This document shows positions 5,371 through 6,225 of a DNA stretch of 6,225 nucleotides, one piece after another. The notes beneath the pieces are model-generated. The model was not told the origin of the DNA. It saw only the letters and a list, made by a program, of their open reading frames with translations, and made no database searches. How positions within the stretch are numbered: position 1 is the stretch's first letter; every line of letters starts with the position of its first letter. Origin of the DNA: Ignavibacteria bacterium (GTDB lineage: Bacteria; Bacteroidota; Ignavibacteria; Ignavibacteriales; Ignavibacteriaceae); the NCBI GenBank assembly GCA_029863735.1, contig JAOTUT010000102.1:1-6225 (forward strand), read 5' to 3'. The translations under genes were made by a program, and so were the position numbers.

Positions 5371-6225
5371 CCAACGAGCGAGCCTTTCAATAATTCTATC
5401 CTGAATATTTTTGTATTTGCTGGCTCCACCTTTATTAAATTCGAACATCATACAAACAATAATATCATCGTTATCAGCATTTGTCACATAACCTGAGATA
5501 GACGAAACACCGTTCAAAGATCCTGTTTTCCCCCTAAAATTATTTTCGGCTGCCGTTCCAATCATTCTCTTATGTAATGTCCCATCAACCCCTGCTATAC
5601 TTAGCGAATTATTAAAATTATCAAATTGACTGATATTGAAATAAATCTTTTCTAATAATCCCACTAAAGCTCCAGCGGTTACCTGGTCAAATCTTGAAAT
5701 TCCTGAGCCATCAACTATTTTGGTGCCGGTTGAAAAGATCCCCATATCTTCAATGTAGTTTAAGATAGCCTGTGTTGCGAAAAATGAATTACTTTGTTTG
5801 CCACTATAAACAGCGCCAAGAGTTTTGAACAAACATTCCGCATAAAAATTGTCACTACTTTTATTTATCAATTTCATCAGTTCGCGTAATTCAATTGATG
5901 ACTCAACCAGTGGTATTGCATTATCCGGAGTTTGTGAAGAAACAGCTTTACCAGTTACCTCTACACCGTCTGTATTCAATATTTCCCGAAATTTTTTTGC
6001 TGCAAACAAAGGGGGATTATCCACATTAACAAAATAAGTCCTGTATCTACCTTTTCTTTTTCTTCTAACCGTTGTTTTGTTCCGGTCAATTACCAAAGCT
6101 GAAATCGGCGGAAGTTTTACATTAGCTCGTTCTTCGCTGATCCAATCATCTCTAGAATAGATATTGTCAAAATAAGTATCGTCACCAATAACATTACCAG
6201 TTACTTTTCGAAGCCCCGCTTGATA
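5362..6225 (-). CDS. dacB: D-alanyl-D-alanine carboxypeptidase/endopeptidase, PBP4 family (S13), C-terminal part
   Basis: PBP4-family enzymes act in the periplasm, trimming the terminal D-Ala of peptidoglycan stem peptides and cutting cross-links. The frame is open to the right edge, giving 287 visible codons; a TTG at 6096 is not the start, since homologous sequence continues upstream of it. Visible parts, numbered from the edge, are TGNVIGDDTYFD (9-20), PPISALVIDRN (about 38-48), VDNPPLFAAKKF (about 68-79), the catalytic SxN motif as SDN (124-126), VDGSGISRFD and the KTG triad (233-235, in FRGKTGSLNGVSS). The nucleophile motif SxxK and any signal peptide lie outside the window. The stretch between VIDRN and VDNPP is only about 20 residues, well short of the roughly 70 or more usual in the family, so part of the accessory beta-domain seems to be missing. 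The gene converges on secG and shares its terminator. Confidence 0.93.
   Translation of the reverse strand, partial: YQAGLRKVTGNVIGDDTYFDNIYSRDDWISEERANVKLPPISALVIDRNKTTVRRKRKGRYRTYFVNVDNPPLFAAKKFREILNTDGVEVTGKAVSSQTPDNAIPLVESSIELRELMKLINKSSDNFYAECLFKTLGAVYSGKQSNSFFATQAILNYIEDMGIFSTGTKIVDGSGISRFDQVTAGALVGLLEKIYFNISQFDNFNNSLSIAGVDGTLHKRMIGTAAENNFRGKTGSLNGVSSISGYVTNADNDDIIVCMMFEFNKGGASKYKNIQDRIIERLARWKN

Noticed and set aside
5849..6037. Short + strand open frame of 62 codons
   Set aside because: It is antisense to the dacB coding region between its conserved motifs and has no family resemblance.
6094..6096. TTG as the start of the dacB gene
   Set aside because: The frame continues upstream to the window edge with typical PBP4 sequence (TGNVIGDDTYFD, PPISALVIDRN), so TTG encodes an internal Leu.
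1..6225. Mobile element, CRISPR array, defence or phage system
   Set aside because: No transposase, integrase, direct-repeat/spacer pattern, terminal repeats or phage genes were found. Apart from the unrecognised acidic protein, every gene is housekeeping, and none shows obviously foreign composition.

Overview
The window is an AT-rich bacterial chromosome segment. It carries two end-truncated genes (sdhA and a PBP4-type dacB), four complete protein genes and one tRNA gene. Several features point to the Bacteroidetes/Ignavibacteria/Chlorobi group. The SdhA/SdhB sequences look like that lineage's type. Obg is short, with no C-terminal extension. The clearest promoter, ahead of the tRNA, matches TTTG-N20-TAnnTTTG, the pattern known from Bacteroidetes rather than the -35/-10 of E. 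coli. An Ignavibacteria-like organism is my best guess, made from recall of protein style and not from a search.

Layout, left to right. (1) The 3' part of sdhA and complete sdhB (+) overlap by one base and end at a strong intrinsic terminator (about 1526-1553). They encode the flavoprotein and iron-sulfur subunits of succinate dehydrogenase/fumarate reductase; the membrane subunit presumably lies upstream. (2) A second + strand unit starts after a 90-base gap. It encodes a 707-residue protein of unknown function, with a folded N-terminal region, a very acidic linker of about 370 residues and a small basic/helical C-terminal module. Its stop overlaps the start of obg, the ribosome-assembly GTPase, by one base. 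(3) After a hairpin and a good Bacteroidetes-type promoter comes a tRNA with anticodon CAT (most likely elongator Met). secG follows 35 bases later, with no promoter or terminator visible between them, so the two are probably co-transcribed. (4) A hairpin terminator separates secG from a convergent - strand gene for a D-Ala-D-Ala carboxypeptidase/endopeptidase (S13/PBP4), whose 5' end lies beyond the right edge.

Most of the window is housekeeping: respiration/TCA cycle, ribosome assembly, protein export, and cell-wall remodelling. I see no mobile element, CRISPR array, defence system or prophage. The points most worth a second look are the acidic protein coupled to obg, the tRNA-secG transcript, and an apparent in-frame loss of roughly 50 residues in the PBP4 gene compared with the usual family architecture.
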